The notes under the pieces were generated by a model. The model made no database searches, was not told the origin of the DNA, and saw nothing but the letters and a program-made list of their open reading frames with translations. A stretch of 9,378 nucleotides of DNA, from assembly GCA_900751685.1 (NCBI GenBank), contig CAADSR010000005.1, positions 1-9,378 of the forward strand. The letters run 5' to 3'. This DNA comes from Clostridia bacterium. Lineage in GTDB: Bacteria; Bacillota; Clostridia; UBA1381. The position numbers were made by a program, and so were the translations under genes. This document shows positions 6,537 to 9,378 of the stretch, piece by piece. Within the stretch, counting starts at the first letter, position 1. Each line of letters starts with the position of its first letter.

Positions 6537-6565
6537 AGTATATCTCCCACATAAAGCCATCTTAA
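6537..6565 (-). promoter_or_regulatory. Promoter of the metalloprotease gene
   Basis: On the minus strand TTAAGA (6560-6565, four of six consensus bases), a 17-base spacer and TATACT (6537-6542). The leader is about 65 bases and includes AGGAGGGGGG (6517-6526) with no start codon behind it, and a small hairpin (CTGTT 6496-6500 / AACAG 6506-6510). The -35 box begins almost where the U-run of the tRNA terminator ends. Confidence 0.65.
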
Positions 6566-6576
6566 CTTAAAAGAAA

Positions 6577-6610
6577 ATAAAGCTTTCCAAGTCAATCTGG
6601 AAAGCTTTAT
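6577..6610 (-). terminator. Rho-independent terminator of the tRNA-fMet gene
   Basis: A perfect 13-bp stem, ATAAAGCTTTCCA (6577-6589) with TGGAAAGCTTTAT (6598-6610), has an 8-base loop and is followed on the minus strand by TTTTCTTTT. It ends six bases past the encoded CCA. Confidence 0.88.
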
Positions 6611-6616
6611 CTTAAT

Positions 6617-6692
<76 letters not shown>

Positions 6693-6724
6693 GTATTTAT
6701 GCTCTAAATTTAGAACGCTCTAAT

Positions 6725-6753
6725 AGTATAACACAGGATCTACCATTTGTCAA
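6725..6753 (-). promoter_or_regulatory. Strong promoter of the tRNA-fMet gene
   Basis: On the minus strand a perfect TTGACA (6748-6753), a 17-base spacer and TATACT (6725-6730). An A/T-rich tract upstream (about 6754-6785) resembles an UP element. The leader before the tRNA holds a 12-base palindrome, TCTAAATTTAGA (6703-6714), which could fold next to the RNase P cleavage site. Confidence 0.88.
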
Positions 6754-6817
6754 CTATTCTTTTAAAATATTTTTAATTTTATAAACGCCTCCTATTTGCT
6801 TCTCTCCGCGAAAAAAC

Positions 6818-6850
6818 AGGGGCATGAGATCCATCTTCCTTTATGCCCCT
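6818..6850 (-). terminator. Rho-independent terminator of the phasin/UbiB operon
   Basis: AGGGGCAT (6818-6825) pairs with ATGCCCCT (6843-6850) around a 17-base loop, and a T-run (6811-6816 on the plus strand as A6) follows on the minus strand. The stem overlaps the UbiB stop codon (6849-6851). Confidence 0.85.
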
Positions 6851-8447
6851 AATGCTTCCGCTTTTTATAAATGTCGATCACTAGCACAAGCCCCAGTACA
6901 AACGCGAGAAAAAATCCAAGAGCCCCCAACGCCGGGATGCCAAAAAAATCAGGCTTCATCTGCGTTGTGCAAATCAAGCTGGAGCCCACTAACATCGCCG
7001 CAATAATGATACATACGATCAGCCGGTTCACCATATGGCCAATTTGCTGGAGCGGCTCCTGGGACCCAATCAGTTCTAAATTGACCTTCGCTTGCCCCCG
7101 TTGCAGCATTTTCAAAAAATCTGCCGCCGTCACCGGGAGTTCAATGGCCTTGCGGGTCATGTTATAAAGATCCTTTGCCAGGGATTTCATCTCGCCTTTC
7201 ATATCAAGCTCATGGATCATAGAAGACGCTACATGGGCAGACAATACCTCCATCAGGCTCAGCTCCGGCGCGCATTTACTCAGAGTCCCCTCAAATGTGA
7301 TCAGCCCCCGCCATAGCATTGTAATATTCGTCGGCATTGCAATGTTATGCTGCTTTACAAGCTCCATCATCTCCCGCATCAGGACGCCCACATTGATATT
7401 CCCTAGCCCCATACTCATGTATTTTGACATCATCGTATCAATATCCGTATAGAGCTGTGTATGGCGGACCGGCCCCCGCGGGGTTCCCAGTGTCAGTAAA
7501 ACATCCTTGACCGCCGCAATATCGTTGGTCACAGCCGCAGTGACTGCCTTTTTAAATAATTCCCGGTCGCGGTTCGATAATTTTCCGACCATCCCCAGAT
7601 CCAGCCATACGATCTTCCCGCCGGAGACCCAGATATTCCCCGGATGGGGATCCGCATGAAAAAACCCGTCCTCTAAAATTTGTTTGATATAATTTTCAGA
7701 AAGCTTATGGCAGATTTCATTCCGGTCGTATCCTTGCTCATCCAGCGCCGCAAGCTCATCAATCCGGATGCCGGAGATATATTCCATTACAAGGATCTTC
7801 TCTGTAGTCAGCCCCCGCTCTATGGAAGGGCACCTGATATAAGCAATTTCTGCATTGATTTTACTAAATTCCACACAATGGTCTGCTTCCAGTAAAAAGT
7901 CCATCTCCTGCTGGGACACGATCCACATCTCATCAATGACCGCATTAAAGTCGATCAGGTCCCCAGTCCCTCCAAGTACCCGCAGGATTCCGGCAGCACG
8001 TTTCATCAATTTAATATCCTGGGCCATCTTTTTCTTGATGTCAGGCCGCTGCACTTTCAAAACCACCTTCCGCCCGTCCAGCAGCCGGGCTGCATGCACC
8101 TGGGCAATAGATGCCGAGCCAAGCGCCCGGGGTTCTATCTCTGAGAAGATCTTTTTATAGGAACATCCATACTCCCGCTCCAGGATTTCGATCACCAACG
8201 GAAATTCCATTGGACGCACATCCATCCGGAGCTTTGTCAGCTCGTCACAATATTCCTGTGGAAGCATGTCTGAACGCATCGACATAATTTGTCCCAGTTT
8301 AACATAAGTAGGCCCTAGATCCTCTAAAATCATTTTGAGCTTTTGAGGTGAGACACCGTGAAGAATATCACGGTGCCGCAATACCTCAAGAATCTCCCGG
8401 AGCCGTTTTGTTTTTTGAGGCTCCTTATTATCCTTGTTGTCCCTCAT
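6849..8447 (-). CDS. UbiB/AarF/ABC1-family atypical protein kinase-like membrane protein
   Basis: With the ATG at 8447 the protein is 532 residues, the usual size. The family signatures are complete: the KxGQ motif K50-L-G-Q53 in YVKLGQIMSMRSDMLP; the Ala-rich nucleotide loop GSASIAQVHAA (110-120); the ATP-site Lys K131 in VLKVQRP; the HADPHPGN catalytic loop (264-271, with D266 and N271); and the metal-binding DLG (283-285). Two C-terminal hydrophobic helices (about 474-495 and 504-525) anchor it in the membrane, with a basic tail. Members of this family are ATPases that support isoprenoid-lipid metabolism, such as ubiquinone synthesis in other bacteria. Which lipid applies here is not known. 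The longer reading from a TTG at 8471 is less likely: the ATG at 8447 has GGAG ten bases upstream. The gene overlaps the end of the phasin-like gene by 20 bases, implying translational coupling. Confidence 0.88.
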   Translation of the reverse strand: MRDNKDNKEPQKTKRLREILEVLRHRDILHGVSPQKLKMILEDLGPTYVKLGQIMSMRSDMLPQEYCDELTKLRMDVRPMEFPLVIEILEREYGCSYKKIFSEIEPRALGSASIAQVHAARLLDGRKVVLKVQRPDIKKKMAQDIKLMKRAAGILRVLGGTGDLIDFNAVIDEMWIVSQQEMDFLLEADHCVEFSKINAEIAYIRCPSIERGLTTEKILVMEYISGIRIDELAALDEQGYDRNEICHKLSENYIKQILEDGFFHADPHPGNIWVSGGKIVWLDLGMVGKLSNRDRELFKKAVTAAVTNDIAAVKDVLLTLGTPRGPVRHTQLYTDIDTMMSKYMSMGLGNINVGVLMREMMELVKQHNIAMPTNITMLWRGLITFEGTLSKCAPELSLMEVLSAHVASSMIHELDMKGEMKSLAKDLYNMTRKAIELPVTAADFLKMLQRGQAKVNLELIGSQEPLQQIGHMVNRLIVCIIIAAMLVGSSLICTTQMKPDFFGIPALGALGFFLAFVLGLVLVIDIYKKRKH

Positions 8448-8733
8448 GGTTTTGATTCTCCACTTCTGCAATTTTACGCTTCAGCGCTTCAATTTGTTCG
8501 GGTGACATATCCTCGACCTGCTGCAGCACCTCATCTGTGCTTTCCCCCGCCGCCGTATGGATGCTTTCCTTGATATTACGCTTCAGCTCTTCGTTCAATA
8601 CCTTTCCTTGCTCTACTGTAAGCTCCCCTTTTTTAACAAAAGCTTCTACGAGCTGCTGGGATTTTTCTGCTGTCGTTGCAATCGCGCCGATCCCGGCTAA
8701 CATAATTTTTCTCATTTCTTCACTGATATTCAT
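8428..8733 (-). CDS. Phasin-like small coiled-coil protein
   Basis: This is a 101-residue protein starting at an ATG with perfect AGGAGG (8741-8746) and a 7-base spacer. The longer frame back to 8802 is rejected for that reason. The N-terminal part has a short hydrophobic stretch (IMLAGIGAIATT, residues 9-20) followed by the pattern AEKSQQLVEAFVKKGELTVE and EELKRNIKES typical of the small phasin/PhaF-like proteins. The C-terminal half (SPEQIEALKRKIAEVENQ) is a charged coiled coil ending in a Gln/Gly-rich tail. There is no PHA synthase nearby, so a granule-coating role is not shown. Instead it is coupled to the UbiB-like kinase, and it may act as a partner or membrane-associated regulator of it (inference). 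Its promoter is unclear: only weak boxes are seen between it and the divergent GtrA-like gene. Confidence 0.75.
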   Translation of the reverse strand: MNISEEMRKIMLAGIGAIATTAEKSQQLVEAFVKKGELTVEQGKVLNEELKRNIKESIHTAAGESTDEVLQQVEDMSPEQIEALKRKIAEVENQNHEGQQG

Positions 8734-8811
8734 AAAAACACCTCCTACTATAATATATACCCTTACTGCAAAAAATGAAACATCCATTTTCATCCGTCCC
8801 ACAAAATACAG

Positions 8812-8840
8812 TTGTTTTTGTCGGATCTTTATAGTATAAT
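8812..8840 (+). promoter_or_regulatory. Promoter of the GtrA-like gene
   Basis: TTGTTT (8812-8817), a 17-base spacer and a perfect TATAAT (8835-8840). Transcription would begin only about 15 bases before the start codon region, giving a very short leader with AAAGGAG at 8847-8853. Confidence 0.75.
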
Positions 8841-8861
8841 AAGTGCAAAGGAGTGAACACC

Positions 8862-9362
8862 GTGCAAAAAATATTTGACCGAATTTGTAAAGCGCTCAGT
8901 AATTACCTGCCCGAAAAATTAATGAGATTGATCCGTGCCTTTTTAAGCGTACAATTTCTGACATTTATGATCATTGGGGCAGTAAACACGTTAAGTACTT
9001 CGATTATTGCCACCTTTCTCGACTGGGTGGAATCTTTTATAATAGAACCTGCCTCTGGGCTTGACCTTTTCCTGGCACAGTTCCGGGTCACCTTTATTTT
9101 AGGATATATTGCCAGCATTATTTTATCTTTTTTCCTAAATTCACACTTTACCTTCCATGAAAAGCCTTCCTGGAAGAAATTTATTACCTTCCCCTTGAGC
9201 TATATCCCGAATTTCATTATCCAGTATATCTGTGTCTGGATTTTTACTGCACTTTCATGGAACTCCACCCTTGCCTACCTGCTTGCCGCAGTGATTGGTA
9301 CACCGGTCACCTTCCTGACCATGAAACTGATGGTCTTCCGCAAACGCCCGAAGCTTCATTAA
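8862..9362 (+). CDS. GtrA-like four-helix membrane protein
   Basis: This is a 166-residue protein. After a basic amphipathic N-terminus (residues 1-30), four hydrophobic segments follow: about 33-52 (FLTFMIIGAVNTLSTSIIAT), 74-97 (VTFILGYIASIILSFFLNSH), 108-130 and 135-158. The order FxxxGxxNT, then SFxLNxxFTF, then a late V/T-x-F-x-x-x-K-x-x-V-F-R tail (LTMKLMVFRKRPK) is the GtrA/DPMS-associated pattern (PF04138). Such proteins are thought to help move or present polyprenyl-linked sugars for cell-surface polysaccharides or teichoic-acid decoration. No glycosyltransferase is in the window, so the pathway is unknown. The start is the GTG at 8862, eight bases after AAAGGAG (8847-8853). The upstream GTG at 8853 overlaps that site and is rejected. 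It is divergent from the phasin/UbiB pair. The 16 bases after the stop are A/T-rich, and the window ends before any terminator. Confidence 0.85.
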   Translation: MQKIFDRICKALSNYLPEKLMRLIRAFLSVQFLTFMIIGAVNTLSTSIIATFLDWVESFIIEPASGLDLFLAQFRVTFILGYIASIILSFFLNSHFTFHEKPSWKKFITFPLSYIPNFIIQYICVWIFTALSWNSTLAYLLAAVIGTPVTFLTMKLMVFRKRPKLH

Positions 9363-9378
9363 TAAAATATTTAAAAAT

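Noticed and set aside
8358..8839. Plus-strand frames opposite the phasin-like gene
   Set aside because: They are antisense to genes with correct starts and family motifs, and their translations are low-complexity without domains.

Overview
The window looks like ordinary chromosome of a Gram-positive, probably anaerobic Clostridia-type Firmicute. The reasons are moderate GC, AGGAGG-type ribosome sites, strong sigma-A-like promoters, hairpin/U-run terminators, and gene families typical of that group: a CuAmOx/3D-domain wall protein, an XRE regulator with membrane helices, a ROK sugar kinase, an M30-type secreted protease, a phasin-like/UbiB pair and a GtrA-like protein. I cannot name the genus. 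No insertion sequence, phage gene, CRISPR array or integration site was seen.

Layout. Left end (1-1914, + strand): the C-terminal part of a beta-rich, probably surface-layer-type protein that is cut by the window edge, then a secreted protein with a copper-amine-oxidase-N-like region and a C-terminal 3D domain (cell-wall lytic type). A near-perfect bidirectional terminator (1914-1953) separates these from a long minus-strand block. Read in transcription order (right to left), that block holds: a phasin-like small coiled-coil protein and a UbiB/AarF-like kinase that overlap by 20 bases (8733-6849); an initiator tRNA-Met with its own promoter and terminator (6692-6617); a secreted M30-like metalloprotease (6465-4528); a guanylate-kinase-like P-loop kinase (4357-3776); a ROK glucokinase (3630-2677); and a membrane-anchored XRE regulator (2572-1952). 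At the right edge a GtrA-like four-helix membrane protein (8862-9362) is transcribed divergently from the phasin/UbiB pair.

Most genes are single transcription units. Almost every one has a recognisable promoter, a terminator, or both, and intergenic spaces are tight: the protease promoter begins within about two bases of the end of the tRNA terminator U-run. Only phasin/UbiB, and possibly ROK to XRE (no terminator seen between them), look co-transcribed. Themes are the cell envelope (surface protein, 3D lytic enzyme, secreted protease, GtrA) and housekeeping (fMet tRNA, sugar and nucleotide kinases).

Several start sites should be shorter than the longest open frame: 880 rather than 868, 4357 rather than 4447, 8447 rather than 8471, 8733 rather than 8802, and 8862 rather than 8853. 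I found no convincing new multi-gene system. The items most worth a second look are the divergent guanylate-kinase-like protein with its promoter buried in the over-long frame and a G7 ribosome-site tract, the TTGCA-rich inverted-repeat region in front of the XRE regulator, and the phasin/UbiB pair.
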